Below the pieces are notes generated by a model. It had not been told where the DNA came from, searched no databases, and was given only the letters and a program-made list of their open reading frames with translations. Position numbers and translations under genes: made by a program. From positions 38,885 to 102,884 of the forward strand of contig JAFZYR010000029.1 of NCBI GenBank assembly GCA_017616165.1: 64,000 nucleotides of DNA, in the 5' to 3' direction. Of this stretch, positions 52,988 through 62,347 are shown in pieces. Numbering within the stretch: position 1 is the first letter of the stretch; the number at the start of each line of letters is the position of its first letter. The DNA is from Treponema sp. (GTDB lineage: Bacteria > Spirochaetota > Spirochaetia > Treponematales > Treponemataceae).

Positions 52988-53737
52988 CTAAAATTTTGAA
53001 AATATAAAGCTGCAGAATGTTTTAATTCTGTTGATGAATGATGTTTCAATTCTATCTGTAAAAAACGGAATACGCGGAGCATTTACACCGCCAATTCCAT
53101 ATAAAACCCAGTTGTCACCGTCTCTGAACAAAATAATACAGATTTTGAGCTTGTTAGGCCATACACAGTCAAACTGATCATTGTAGCGCAGCTTATTATT
53201 ATTGATTGTTGAATAATAAACCGAATCCTTTGTCTGATTGAGTATAATTGTTTCATAAACTGTACCAAACGGCTTCATTATAAAGGTAGCCTGAAGCTCT
53301 TTTTCTGTCTTGAGGATGCCGCTGGTAAGGATTTTTTCTGAAGTAATTTCGGCAGAATCATACAGATTATAGTATTTTTGATTGCGCTCAGACCAGTAAG
53401 GAATGCCTTTATATTCAGAAACGTTATAAAGCAGGTCTGTAAGCACCTGTGGAAGGTTTTCGTTGCCTTCATACGGCTTAATCTGAATAATTTCTGCCAG
53501 ATATTTAGGATTTAAGGCCTTGATTTCTTCTATAAGCTTGTCGCAGTCTGAATTATAACCTTTTTCAAGGCTCATATATTTTTGATAAACAATGTTTTTA
53601 ATAAGAACTTCGCCGTTATCAAGCTTTTTTTGTTCTTCGGCAGTCAGATTTTTGTTAAAGTAAGGGGCAGCAGACAAATTAAAAGCACCTAAAAGAAAAA
53701 CTGCTCCTGCCAGAATAATCTTAAAACTTCGTTTCAT
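52988..53737 (-). CDS. Exported hypothetical protein (treponemal, possible DUF6675-like)
   Basis: 249 residues. Signal peptide (hydrophobic 7-22, ending NLSA). The mature part contains FNKNLTAEEQKKLDNGEVLIKNIVYQKY, IEEIKALNPKYLAEIIQIKPY, TDLLYNVSEYKGIPYWSERNQKYYNLYDSAEI and FIMKPFGTVYETIILN. It resembles a family of treponemal secreted proteins I know by build only, and I cannot give a function. First gene of the rmlD-GT4 operon. A strong promoter lies at 53777-53749, and GGAGG follows that -10 box directly. Confidence 0.65.
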   Translation of the reverse strand: MKRSFKIILAGAVFLLGAFNLSAAPYFNKNLTAEEQKKLDNGEVLIKNIVYQKYMSLEKGYNSDCDKLIEEIKALNPKYLAEIIQIKPYEGNENLPQVLTDLLYNVSEYKGIPYWSERNQKYYNLYDSAEITSEKILTSGILKTEKELQATFIMKPFGTVYETIILNQTKDSVYYSTINNNKLRYNDQFDCVWPNKLKICIILFRDGDNWVLYGIGGVNAPRIPFFTDRIETSFINRIKTFCSFIFSKF

Positions 53738-53748
53738 AGTGTACCTCC

Positions 53749-53777
53749 ATTATAAAACAAATAAACTATCTGTTCAA
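53749..53777 (-). promoter_or_regulatory. Promoter of the exported hypothetical-rmlD-GT4 operon
   Basis: On the minus strand TTGAAC (53777-53772), 17-base spacer, perfect TATAAT (53754-53749). Eleven bases, including GGAGG, separate the -10 box from the ATG at 53737. With a usual +1, GGAGG would lie upstream of the transcript start. Confidence 0.65.
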
Positions 53778-53853
53778 TAAACCTCCGGTCACGAACCTGG
53801 GTTTCATATTATAAGAATATTCTTAATATGCTTATACCTTTTTTGCAAAAATG

Positions 53854-53862
53854 TGCTATAAT
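53854..53862 (+). promoter_or_regulatory. Extended -10 promoter of the aminotransferase-glgA operon (leaderless position)
   Basis: TGCTATAAT (53854-53862) is a perfect extended -10; no good -35 at 17 bases. Six bases (AGATTT) then ATG at 53869, so transcription should start at the A of the start codon. The rest of the 131-base divergent gap holds the opposing promoter. Confidence 0.6.
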
Positions 53863-53868
53863 AGATTT

Positions 53869-55059
53869 ATGATTAGTAAAAATATAAAAGCTTTGGTAGA
53901 AAGTCCTTCTGCCGGTGTAATTCGTAAAATGTTTGAAGAAGGCGCTGTTCTTAAGCAAAAGTACGGTGCCGACAAAGTATATGATTTTAGTCTTGGAAAC
54001 CCAGATTTAGACCCTCCACAGGCCGTAATTGACGCAATCAAAGAAATTGCCCAGGATACCTCACACAACTGTCACGGTTATATGCCGAATGCCGGATATC
54101 CTTTTGCACGCACAGCAATGGCCCAGAAAACCGCAAAGGAACAGGGAATTGCAGAAATCCCTATGGATTGTGTTGTTATGGCTGTAGGCGCTGCCGGTGC
54201 GCTTAATTCTGCGCTCAAGGCTCTTCTTAATCCGGGGGATGAAGTTATTGTTCCTTGCCCATATTTTACTGAATATGACCACTATATTCACAACCACGGC
54301 GGTGAAATTGTACGCGTAAAGACAAAGGATGATTTTGGACTTGATGCTGTCACTATTGCCGCTGCACTCAATGAAAAAACTGCTGCAATAATCATTAATT
54401 CTCCTAATAACCCGAGCGGACGCATTTACAGTGATGAAGAAATTGAAGCTGTAGTTAGTGTATTAAATGCTCACGGCCACAAAACCGGTCGATACCCTTA
54501 TCTTATTTGTGATGAGCCTTATCGTGCCATTACTTATGGAAAAAAGGTTGCTGCTGTTTTCCCAAAATATGAATATGCTGTTGTTGTAACAAGCTTTGCA
54601 AAAAATCTTAGCCTTCCTGGTGAACGAATCGGCTATATATGTGTAAACCCTGCCTGCCCTGAACGCAAGGACTTTATTGCGGCTGCCATTTTTGCAACAC
54701 GTGTGCTTGGCTATGTAAACGCACCGGCCTTTTTCCAGAAGGTTATTGCAAAAACCTGGGATGCTCCGTGTGATTATTCACTTTACGAAAAACGCCGTAA
54801 CGAGCTCATACAGGTTATGGACTATGCAGGACTTGAATATGCCATGCCAGAAGGTGCCTTCTATCTTTTTGTAAAGGTTCCTGACGGCTGGAATGATGAT
54901 GATCTTGCCTTTACAAATCATCTTAAGGATTACAATATACTATGTGCCCCGGGCTCAGCCTTTGGCGGCCCCGGCTGGTTCCGAATAGCATACTGTGTCG
55001 CCGAATCAACAATCATAAATAGCAAAGAAGCATTTTATAATGCCACACACTCGAGGTAA
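53869..55059 (+). CDS. Aminotransferase class I/II (PLP-dependent)
   Basis: 396 residues from ATG 53869. Fold type I motifs: FSLGNPDLDPP (N-terminal), NSPNNPSGRIYSDEEI, LICDEPYRAITY and SFAKNLSLPGERIGY with the Schiff-base Lys245. It belongs to the aspartate aminotransferase group, most like alanine or aromatic/aspartate aminotransferases; substrate not assigned. A longer frame from ATG 53851 overlaps the promoter and is rejected. There is no ribosome binding site, consistent with leaderless translation. It is followed by glgA. Confidence 0.9.
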   Translation: MISKNIKALVESPSAGVIRKMFEEGAVLKQKYGADKVYDFSLGNPDLDPPQAVIDAIKEIAQDTSHNCHGYMPNAGYPFARTAMAQKTAKEQGIAEIPMDCVVMAVGAAGALNSALKALLNPGDEVIVPCPYFTEYDHYIHNHGGEIVRVKTKDDFGLDAVTIAAALNEKTAAIIINSPNNPSGRIYSDEEIEAVVSVLNAHGHKTGRYPYLICDEPYRAITYGKKVAAVFPKYEYAVVVTSFAKNLSLPGERIGYICVNPACPERKDFIAAAIFATRVLGYVNAPAFFQKVIAKTWDAPCDYSLYEKRRNELIQVMDYAGLEYAMPEGAFYLFVKVPDGWNDDDLAFTNHLKDYNILCAPGSAFGGPGWFRIAYCVAESTIINSKEAFYNATHSR

Positions 55060-55062
55060 ACT

Positions 55063-56553
55063 ATGAAAATCTTAATGGTAACATCCGAAGCAGTTCCTTT
55101 TGCAAAAACCGGCGGGCTTGCCGATGCTGTAAGTGCACTTGCAATAAATTTGCGCAAGCAGGGCCACGATGTAAAAATCGTAATGCCACGCTTTTATAAA
55201 ATTGACCGTTCCAAGCTCAAGGCAATAGACGAGCCGGTTGCTGTTGCCGCAGGCCAGATAGAAACCTGGGTAAAGTATTATTATGCAGATCTTCCTGGAA
55301 CAGATGTTCCTGTTTATTTTATAGACCACGAGCAGGCCTTTGGACGAGACGGAATTTACGGAAACAAAACAGAGCCTGATTTTCATGATAACCCGTATCG
55401 CTCGGCAGTTTTATGTCACGGTGCCTTTCAGCTGTGCCGCTTTTTAGGCTGGTACCCGGACATTATGCATGCACACGACTGGTTCTGTGCTCTTGTGCCT
55501 GTACTCCTTAAGCACGTTTGCCGTAACGGATACTTTGCTCATACTGCAAGCGTATTTACTATTCATAATCTTGGCTATCAGGGCTGGTACCCGGAAAGCT
55601 CATTCCCGGCTCTTGGTCTTGACTGGAACCTTTACTATGGAGCAGGTCTTGAACGAAACGGCAGCATAAACCTTTTGCAGTCTGCCATAAGCTGTGCAGA
55701 TATGATTACAACAGTAAGCCCGACCTATGCCGGTGAAATGCAGACAATGGAAGGCGGCTTTGGCCTTGACGGATTACTTCGTGTTCGTTCTGACTGTGTA
55801 CGCGGTGTATTAAACGGCTGCGACTTAGAAACCTGGAATCCTAAAAAGGACAAGCTGCTTCCTAAAAACTTTGACTATAAGGATATGGCCGGTAAAGCAG
55901 TTTGTAAGGCAGAGCTTCAAAAACGCATGGGCCTTCCTGTAAAGCCTGATGTTCCTGTAATTGGAATTGTAACACGTCTTGCAGATCAGAAGGGTATTGC
56001 AGAGGTTTTTGCGCCAACCTACGGATCAATTTTTTCTATGTGCGTAAACATGGATATTCAGTTTGCAATACTTGGAAGCGGTGAAAAATGGTGCGAGGAC
56101 GAAATCAACAGCATTCAGACACGCCTTCCAAACCTGCGTGCCTACATCGGCTACGACGAAAGTCTGAGCCACCTTATAGAAGCAGGCTCTGACTTTTTCC
56201 TTATGCCTTCGCGCTACGAGCCATGCGGCTTAAACCAGATGTATTCCATGCTTTATGGAACCCTGCCAATCGTAAGACGCACAGGCGGTCTTGCAGATAC
56301 AGTAGAGCAGTATAATGAAGCAACCGGTGATGGAACAGGCTTCCTTTTTGACTCGCTGACCCCTGGTGCAATCTACGACACTGTTGGCTGGGCAGTTTAC
56401 GCCTACTACAACAAAAAAGACCATATCAAAAAGATGCAGATAAAAGGAATGCAAAAAGACTTTAGCTGGGACCGCAGTGTGGACGGTTACATGGGTGTTT
56501 ATTCAGAGGCACTTATGCGTGGATGTGGGGTTAACACAGCTGACTGGAAATAA
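55063..56553 (+). CDS. glgA: Glycogen synthase
   Basis: Adds glucose from ADP-glucose to glycogen, GT5. 496 residues. MKILMVTSEAVPFAKTGGLADAVSAL with the KTGGL donor motif at 15-19; DIMHAHDWFCALVPVLLK; TIHNLGYQGWYP; MITTVSPTYAGEM; GVLNGCDLETWNPKKD; VTRLADQKGI; and PSRYEPCGLNQMYSMLYGTLPIVRRTGGLADTV. All GlgA hallmarks. GAGG before the ATG, four bases after the aminotransferase stop codon. No other glycogen genes are near. Confidence 0.97.
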   Translation: MKILMVTSEAVPFAKTGGLADAVSALAINLRKQGHDVKIVMPRFYKIDRSKLKAIDEPVAVAAGQIETWVKYYYADLPGTDVPVYFIDHEQAFGRDGIYGNKTEPDFHDNPYRSAVLCHGAFQLCRFLGWYPDIMHAHDWFCALVPVLLKHVCRNGYFAHTASVFTIHNLGYQGWYPESSFPALGLDWNLYYGAGLERNGSINLLQSAISCADMITTVSPTYAGEMQTMEGGFGLDGLLRVRSDCVRGVLNGCDLETWNPKKDKLLPKNFDYKDMAGKAVCKAELQKRMGLPVKPDVPVIGIVTRLADQKGIAEVFAPTYGSIFSMCVNMDIQFAILGSGEKWCEDEINSIQTRLPNLRAYIGYDESLSHLIEAGSDFFLMPSRYEPCGLNQMYSMLYGTLPIVRRTGGLADTVEQYNEATGDGTGFLFDSLTPGAIYDTVGWAVYAYYNKKDHIKKMQIKGMQKDFSWDRSVDGYMGVYSEALMRGCGVNTADWK

Positions 56554-56647
56554 TGGATTGCCGCGCTCCGCTCGCAATGACGTGGATTGCCGCGCTCCGC
56601 TCGCAATGACCGTCATTGCGAGGAGCGTAGCGACGAAGCAATCCACG
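56553..56647. repeat. Three family A repeats between convergent genes (probable terminator)
   Basis: Two inverted copies (TGGATTGCCGCGCTCCGCTC..., 56553 and 56583) followed by a forward copy (CGTCATTGCGAGGAGCGTAG..., 56611-56647). The second and third can pair as a hairpin of nearly 30 bases. The first overlaps the last base of the glgA stop; the last ends three bases from the stop of the opposite gene, so the cluster fills the gap and could stop transcription from both sides. Confidence 0.88.
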
Positions 56648-56649
56648 TA

Positions 56650-58569
56650 TTAGAATTCATACCACTGTTCGTCTGTTGTCAAATACCAGTCGGCCTGGAG
56701 GGTGGCGCTGCTGGAATTGCACCACGAAATGCTTCCGTTGTTGTTTAAGATAACTACGCGGTTTCCATTTTGGGCAACGCTCTTTGGAATGGATGCCGAA
56801 CGGTTGTAAGAAAAATTCTTTTTAGTACTGATGTTATAGCAGTAAAGCTTGTTCTTACCAATGTTGGTGTAAAGAATTGTTCCGTAAATATAGGTAAATG
56901 CCTCTGCATCCTCTTCGTTAAACTTAAGCAGCATGGTTGCCTTGCTGGTTGCAGTATTAAACGAATAAACGTAGGTTGTCTGAACATTATCATTAGACTG
57001 TAAAACAATTCCGTAAACAATGTGTCCGTCTGTACTCAAACCAAAAGAAACGTTTCCTGTCAAAGAGAGTGGAACAGTTTCATAAGTGTCCGGGTTTACA
57101 CAGATCAAAGGCACCTGCGGATTTGATGCGCTGGACTTTGCAATATAAACGTTTCCGTTGTCACAGAGCACTGCATCCTGAACACCTGTTCCGGCATATA
57201 CCTGCTTAAAGGTCTTGTTTGTAAAATCATAAAGATTAATTATAGAGTTGCTTTCAATTTCAATAAGGTAATTTTTTTCTCCAATGCTTCCAAGCTTTAA
57301 AGACTGAATGTTTCCTGTTGGAGTAAACAAATCTGTGGTAGCCTTGGTGTTAAGGTTTATCATCTGAACTTTTTGTCTTGTAGCCTCGCTCCACAAAATT
57401 ACATTGCTTTCATCATAGTTTATAATATTTGTCTGACCTGCAGTACTTACAAGCTTGTTTACAATTCCCGAATCATAAGAGGAATTAAAGATAGCCTTGT
57501 CTGTAAGGAAGTAAAAATCGCTAGGTGCCTTACACATATCGTAAATCTTGGAGTAGGTATTTTCTGTAATCTCTGTCATGTTTGTTGTAGAAAGAGAAGG
57601 GTCGGTATCAATTTTATAAACCGAACCGGTTTTGCTTCCCAACAGAATTTCGGTATAGTTTTTTATACCTGTGTTGATTGCAGCGTTTCCTCTAGGACCG
57701 CGGAAGGACTTTACAAGACGAGGATTACTTACCTTTTGTCCATCCAGATTTTCGAGCATCTTAAGGTCATAGTTGTTTTTGCCGTCGTATTCAAGATAGT
57801 AAAGATTTGAATCCTTGTAAGAAGAAAGAATAATAGGATTTGATGCCTTGATAGAGGTTACTGTAGTTCCTTTGTAGGCGTTCAAAACATAAATGGTATT
57901 ATCGCGGACTCCGGCAAGGAAAATATTTGAATTATAAAGCACAACCTGAGATAAGCCCTGGATAACTGTAAACTTTTCCTTGAGCTGTCCAGTCTGCATA
58001 TTGTAATAGGCAAGGCTTCCGGCAGGTGAATAGAACACTGCTGTTTTTTCTGTATCGCTTGTGTGAATGTAATTTACAATGCTTGTATTTGCCCTGATTT
58101 TATTAATCTTGGACCAGTTAGAAGTATTGTAAAATTCTGCGCCGTCTACAGAGGCAGTTCCTACAATAAGGTAAGTTCCCTTGGCAGAAAACTCCAGAGA
58201 AGTGATTGAGTCTGTATATTTTTTGTAAAACTTACGGGTCAAGGTTCTCCAGTCCCATACACTTACCTTGTTTACAGAACCACCGTCGCTTTCATAAACT
58301 GCAACATAATTTGAATTAGGAGAAACTGCAATGAGCTTAATTCCTACATCGCTTATCTGATAATGTTCGCCTTCGTTATTGTCGGACCATTTAATTAAAA
58401 AGCCGTCGTCACCTGCAGTAAAATATGTAAGCTCGTTTCCGGACTTTACCGGAAGCGATTTGATTGCAGTAATCTGAGCCTGATGTGACTGTGTAGAAAT
58501 ATGTGCCTGTGCGCTAAGAGTAAAAGTAAAGGCAGCAGTTAAAATCAAAATTAAAAAAAGCTTTTTCAT
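56650..58569 (-). CDS. Exported beta-propeller (WD40/quinoprotein-like) protein
   Basis: 639 residues. Signal peptide (ending TFTLSAQA). The rest is built of short strands with WD-like repeats: HQAQITAIKSLPVKSGNELTYFTAGDDGFLIKWSDN near the N-terminus, then VSVWDWRTLTRKFYKKYTDSITSLEFSAKGTYLIVG. Probably a periplasmic seven- or eight-blade propeller; function unknown. The start overlaps the rseP stop by four bases, so it is the last gene of the rpsB-tsf-frr-uppS-cdsA-dxr-rseP operon, as in other treponemes. Confidence 0.75.
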   Translation of the reverse strand: MKKLFLILILTAAFTFTLSAQAHISTQSHQAQITAIKSLPVKSGNELTYFTAGDDGFLIKWSDNNEGEHYQISDVGIKLIAVSPNSNYVAVYESDGGSVNKVSVWDWRTLTRKFYKKYTDSITSLEFSAKGTYLIVGTASVDGAEFYNTSNWSKINKIRANTSIVNYIHTSDTEKTAVFYSPAGSLAYYNMQTGQLKEKFTVIQGLSQVVLYNSNIFLAGVRDNTIYVLNAYKGTTVTSIKASNPIILSSYKDSNLYYLEYDGKNNYDLKMLENLDGQKVSNPRLVKSFRGPRGNAAINTGIKNYTEILLGSKTGSVYKIDTDPSLSTTNMTEITENTYSKIYDMCKAPSDFYFLTDKAIFNSSYDSGIVNKLVSTAGQTNIINYDESNVILWSEATRQKVQMINLNTKATTDLFTPTGNIQSLKLGSIGEKNYLIEIESNSIINLYDFTNKTFKQVYAGTGVQDAVLCDNGNVYIAKSSASNPQVPLICVNPDTYETVPLSLTGNVSFGLSTDGHIVYGIVLQSNDNVQTTYVYSFNTATSKATMLLKFNEEDAEAFTYIYGTILYTNIGKNKLYCYNISTKKNFSYNRSASIPKSVAQNGNRVVILNNNGSISWCNSSSATLQADWYLTTDEQWYEF

Positions 58570-59687
58570 TTTCCAGCTCCAGAAATAAAATAGTTTATAT
58601 CACCAACTAATCCTATTATAAACAAAATAGCAATAAATGCAAAACCTATAAACTGAATATAATACTGAACCTTTGGAGGCACCTTTCTGCGGCTTACTGC
58701 TTCTATAATTGCAATAAGGATAAGTCCGCCATCAAGGACAGGAACAGGCAGAAGGTTCATTATAAAAAGCGAAATGCTTATAACAGCCATAAGCTGTGCA
58801 AGACTGATTAAGCCAATCTTAAAGCCTGCAGAAAATCCGCTCTGTGCTGTACTTCCAAGCATTTCTGTAACGCGGGCAGGTCCGCCTACGGCATTCTTTA
58901 AGTCCACGCCCTTAAATAAAATTGCAATGCTTTTAAAGGTTAATCCAATATATTCAAAGGCGTCTAAAAAGCCGTGCCCTATGGAGCCGAAAAATCCGTA
59001 ATGCGGAGATTCCTTTTCAAGCTCGTTTGACGTGTCTGCCGCCACTCCAATCTTACCGGTGCCGGTTTCTTTATCCAGCTCTGAATGAACATTAAAGCCA
59101 AGCTCCTTTCCGTCACGAAGAACATAAACCATCATATCCTCGTCCGGGTGCAGGCTTACATATTCAATAATATCGCTAAAGTCTGTAATTTCCTTGTTGT
59201 CAATTCGTATAATCTGGTCCCCGGTGAGTAGTCCGCCACGTCTTGCAGCCATAGATGAGTTTTCGTAAAGCTCGTCTGCAAGAATGATTTTGTTGGAATA
59301 GGTGTAATAGGTATAGTCGATTCCGTTTATGAGGCTAAGACAAAACACTGCAAATATAAAATTGAAAAAAGGTCCTGCAAAACCAATTGCAGCTCGCTTT
59401 AAAGGATGTATTCCAAAAAGTGAATCGGGCTCTGCAGTAATTTCCTTAAGGTTTTCATCAAGGGCTTTTCTAAAGTCGTTTTCTCCCTTCATGCCGCAGT
59501 AGCCGCCAAGTGGAATGAGTGAAAGCCGGTAATCTGTTCCGCGAATTTTTTTGTGCAAAAGGATTGGACCAAAGCCTATGGAAAAGCTTTCTACCTTTAC
59601 GCCAAAAAGCTTGGCAGCAATAAAATGACCGAATTCATGAAAAAGAATTAAAAAGAACAGGCACAGTATTCCGTATAACCATTTCAT
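58566..59687 (-). CDS. rseP: Site-2 protease RseP/RasP
   Basis: Intramembrane zinc metalloprotease that cuts anti-sigma factors and signal peptide remnants. 373 residues: HEFGH at 17-21 (HExxH, active site), GFGP, then the membrane helix; one PDZ domain (SMAARRGGLLTGDQIIRIDNKEI, about 145-220); and the third helix with NLLPVPVLDGG, where Asp319 is the zinc ligand. Shorter than E. coli RseP (one rather than two PDZ domains), as in many Gram-positives and spirochaetes. Overlaps dxr by four bases. Confidence 0.95.
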   Translation of the reverse strand: MKWLYGILCLFFLILFHEFGHFIAAKLFGVKVESFSIGFGPILLHKKIRGTDYRLSLIPLGGYCGMKGENDFRKALDENLKEITAEPDSLFGIHPLKRAAIGFAGPFFNFIFAVFCLSLINGIDYTYYTYSNKIILADELYENSSMAARRGGLLTGDQIIRIDNKEITDFSDIIEYVSLHPDEDMMVYVLRDGKELGFNVHSELDKETGTGKIGVAADTSNELEKESPHYGFFGSIGHGFLDAFEYIGLTFKSIAILFKGVDLKNAVGGPARVTEMLGSTAQSGFSAGFKIGLISLAQLMAVISISLFIMNLLPVPVLDGGLILIAIIEAVSRRKVPPKVQYYIQFIGFAFIAILFIIGLVGDINYFISGAGK

Positions 59688-60772
59688 ATAAGCTCCGCAG
59701 TGTAGCTTCTGGCTTCCTCGTCTGCCGCAAAAACATCGTCAAAGCTTTTGATTTTATGATTCCAGTTTTTGTCCAGTACAGATCTTACAATGCGCGAAAT
59801 TGCCTGGAACGAAATCTTTTCTTCAAGGAAGGCGTTTACTGCAACCTCGTTGGCAGCGTTGTAGGCAATAGGGTAAGCCTTGCCGAATTTTACACATTCA
59901 AAGGCATAGCTGAGCATTGGGAAATCCTGCATGCGCGGCTTAAAGAAGGTCATGGTCTTGTCAAAAAGGTCAAACGGTTCAAGATAGTTTTCTTTATTTT
60001 CCGGCCAGGTGAGTGCGTTCAAAATAGGATGCTTCATATCCGGCTCGCTGATTTGAGCGTAAAGCATTCCGTCCTTTGTGCGTACCAGAGAATGAACAAG
60101 ACTTTGAGGATGAACTACAACTTCTATTTTGTCTGCGCCTACATCAAAAAGCTGAGAGGCTTCTATTACCTCAAGGCCCTTGTTGGCAAGTGTTGCAGAA
60201 TCAATAGTAATTTTTTTGCCCATCTGCCAGGTTGGATGATTAAGCGCCTGTTCAATCGTTACCTGCTCAAGCTCAGGTTTTGTAAGTGTTCTGAACGGAC
60301 CACCGCTTGCAGTAATTATGATTTTTGAAATATTTTCTGTTCCGATTTTTTGAGTAAGACAAAAGATTGCAGAATGCTCAGAATCTACTGGAAGTATTTT
60401 TGCATTTTTGTCGTGAGCCAGCTCCTTTATAAGAGAGCCTGCCATAACGATTGTTTCTTTGTTTGCAAGGGCAAGGTCAATTCCTTTTTCCAGAATAATC
60501 TTAGAAGGAATTAAACCTGCAGAGCCGCATATTCCGTTTACAACAATGTCCGGCTTACATTCTTCTACAAAGGCCTCAAGGTCCTGCGGTGTGTTTTTTT
60601 CACTTGTGAGCAAAGAAGGGCATTTTGCACGGGCGGCAATTTCTTCCAGGCGTTCTTTACTTGAATGTGCCTGAACTCCGCAAAGCACAAAATCCTGAGG
60701 CATATAATTTATGATATTTAAAGCATTTGTACCTATAGAGCCGGTACAGCCCAAAACTAAAACTCGTTTCAT
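59684..60772 (-). CDS. dxr: 1-deoxy-D-xylulose 5-phosphate reductoisomerase
   Basis: Second enzyme of the non-mevalonate pathway, converting DXP to MEP with NADPH. 362 residues. NADPH motif VLGCTGSIGTNALNII; LALANKETIVMAGSLI; ILPVDSEHSAIF with the metal/substrate residues; ITASGGPFRTL; HPTWQMGKKITIDSATLANKGLEVIEA; VHPQSLVHSLV. It pairs with ispG at 21786. Slightly shorter than E. coli Dxr (398). Overlaps cdsA and rseP by four bases each. Confidence 0.97.
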   Translation of the reverse strand: MKRVLVLGCTGSIGTNALNIINYMPQDFVLCGVQAHSSKERLEEIAARAKCPSLLTSEKNTPQDLEAFVEECKPDIVVNGICGSAGLIPSKIILEKGIDLALANKETIVMAGSLIKELAHDKNAKILPVDSEHSAIFCLTQKIGTENISKIIITASGGPFRTLTKPELEQVTIEQALNHPTWQMGKKITIDSATLANKGLEVIEASQLFDVGADKIEVVVHPQSLVHSLVRTKDGMLYAQISEPDMKHPILNALTWPENKENYLEPFDLFDKTMTFFKPRMQDFPMLSYAFECVKFGKAYPIAYNAANEVAVNAFLEEKISFQAISRIVRSVLDKNWNHKIKSFDDVFAADEEARSYTAELI

Positions 60773-61620
60773 AATTTTGCAGTAAGATATAAGATGTGAA
60801 TTCCCATGTAATAGATAGGTGCACCCAGAATGATTGAGTCAATGCAGTCCAAAAGACCACCGCGACCAGGAATGAGGGTGCCGCTGTCCTTTACATCACA
60901 AGAGCGTTTGAAAACCGATTCAATCAAATCTCCAACTATTGCGGCAAGTGCTGTTGTTGCTGCAACTATGAGGATTTTCCAGAATGGTCCGTAGAATACA
61001 ACAGGAAATAAAAACTTGAATAAAAGTGCGCAGGCCATTGAGGTAATAATTCCTCCTGCAAAGCCTACAAGACTTTTGTTTGGGCTGGCCTTAAAAAAGC
61101 CTCTTGTTGTTTTTCCAAGAAGTATTCCAAAGAACCAGGCACCTGAATCGCACATAAATACAAGTATAAAAAACAGATATATAAAAATTGTAGAGTCTTC
61201 TTTGATCGAACACATGCGCGGAATAAAGGTAATCATAAATCCGCAGTAGAAAATAATTAAAATGGTAACGGCAATTTTTTCCAGGGAGTTTTCAAAGCTT
61301 TGACCACAAAGTGATTCTGCACCCATAAATGCAAAAATGTCAAAAACCAAAACCCAGGTAAGATAGGAAAGATCCATATCCAGTAAAACAAAATTGTAGG
61401 CTATAAAGGGGAGTGCAGTTGTAAAAATTATGACCGCTGTTTTTGGAAACATTTGAAAACGGTTGCGTGCCATATTATAAAATTCGTTTGCAGCAAGAGC
61501 AGAAACAACTGTGGCAACGATGTTTAAAGCAATGTGATTATAATAATGGAGAGACACTATGGCAATTACAAGCGGCAGTCCAATAAAGAATACTAATAAT
61601 CGTTTTGCTACCTTATTCAT
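60769..61620 (-). CDS. cdsA: Phosphatidate cytidylyltransferase
   Basis: Makes CDP-diacylglycerol, the precursor of phospholipids. 283 residues, about eight membrane helices. Signature at the C-terminal end: FMCDSGAWFFGILLGKT and IGDLIESVFKRSCDVKDSGTLIPGRGGLLDCIDS. Located between dxr and uppS. Confidence 0.95.
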   Translation of the reverse strand: MNKVAKRLLVFFIGLPLVIAIVSLHYYNHIALNIVATVVSALAANEFYNMARNRFQMFPKTAVIIFTTALPFIAYNFVLLDMDLSYLTWVLVFDIFAFMGAESLCGQSFENSLEKIAVTILIIFYCGFMITFIPRMCSIKEDSTIFIYLFFILVFMCDSGAWFFGILLGKTTRGFFKASPNKSLVGFAGGIITSMACALLFKFLFPVVFYGPFWKILIVAATTALAAIVGDLIESVFKRSCDVKDSGTLIPGRGGLLDCIDSIILGAPIYYMGIHILYLTAKL

Positions 61621-61631
61621 AAGTTTCCTGT

Positions 61632-62345
61632 TTATTTACCAGCCTTTTCGGCTCCAAAGCGTCGGCTGCGGTGCTGGTACTCTTCTATATTATCATAAAA
61701 TTGAGAAACAGTGTAGTCCGGCCACAGGGTATCTATATAAATCTGTTCCGCATAAGGAACATGCCAGAGCAAAAAGTTACTCAGTCGTTTTTCGCCGCCT
61801 GTTCTTATAAGAAGGTCTACATCTGGACTAAGCGGCATGTCCATATGTGCACTTATAGTCTGTTCATTTATATCCTGGCTTTTAAGACCTTCGTCAATTA
61901 TTTTTTTGATTCCCCGTATGATTTCGTCCCTGCCTCCATAATTAATGGCAAGGTTTAAAATCATGCCCGAAAAATCCTTTGTATCATCTATTGCATCTGT
62001 AATGTCTTTTTGAATGTTTGCAGGGAGGGCAGCCAGATCCCCAATATGATTAAGCCTTATTCCGTTATCCCTGTAAAAGTCAAGCTCTGCTTTAAGATGG
62101 GTATGAATAAGATTCATAAGAAAGCCAACCTCGGCCTGAGTACGCTTCCAGTTTTCGGTTGAAAAGATGTAAAGAGTAAGATGTTTAATGCCAAGGTCCG
62201 AAGCAGCCTTTACAATTGTTTTAACTGTATGCAGCCCCTTGTCATGACCGGCAGAGCGGGGAAGCTTTCTTTGAGTTGCCCATCTTCCGTTTCCGTCCAT
62301 AGTAATGGCAACATGAAGCGGAAGATTATCTTTATCAACAGACAT
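61632..62345 (-). CDS. uppS: Undecaprenyl diphosphate synthase
   Basis: Cis-prenyltransferase making the C55 carrier for peptidoglycan and for the polysaccharide pathway. 237 residues: HVAITMDGNGRWA with catalytic Asp17, RSAGHDKGLHTVKTIV, LTLYIFSTENWKR, NLAINYGGRDEI, PDVDLLIRTGGEKRLSNFLLW. Six-nucleotide-scale gaps link it to cdsA and frr. Confidence 0.97.
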   Translation of the reverse strand: MSVDKDNLPLHVAITMDGNGRWATQRKLPRSAGHDKGLHTVKTIVKAASDLGIKHLTLYIFSTENWKRTQAEVGFLMNLIHTHLKAELDFYRDNGIRLNHIGDLAALPANIQKDITDAIDDTKDFSGMILNLAINYGGRDEIIRGIKKIIDEGLKSQDINEQTISAHMDMPLSPDVDLLIRTGGEKRLSNFLLWHVPYAEQIYIDTLWPDYTVSQFYDNIEEYQHRSRRFGAEKAGK

Positions 62346-62347
62346 TA

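Noticed and set aside
53851..53868. Earlier ATG for the aminotransferase
   Set aside because: The ATG overlaps the extended -10 promoter; family proteins begin near the ATG at 53869.
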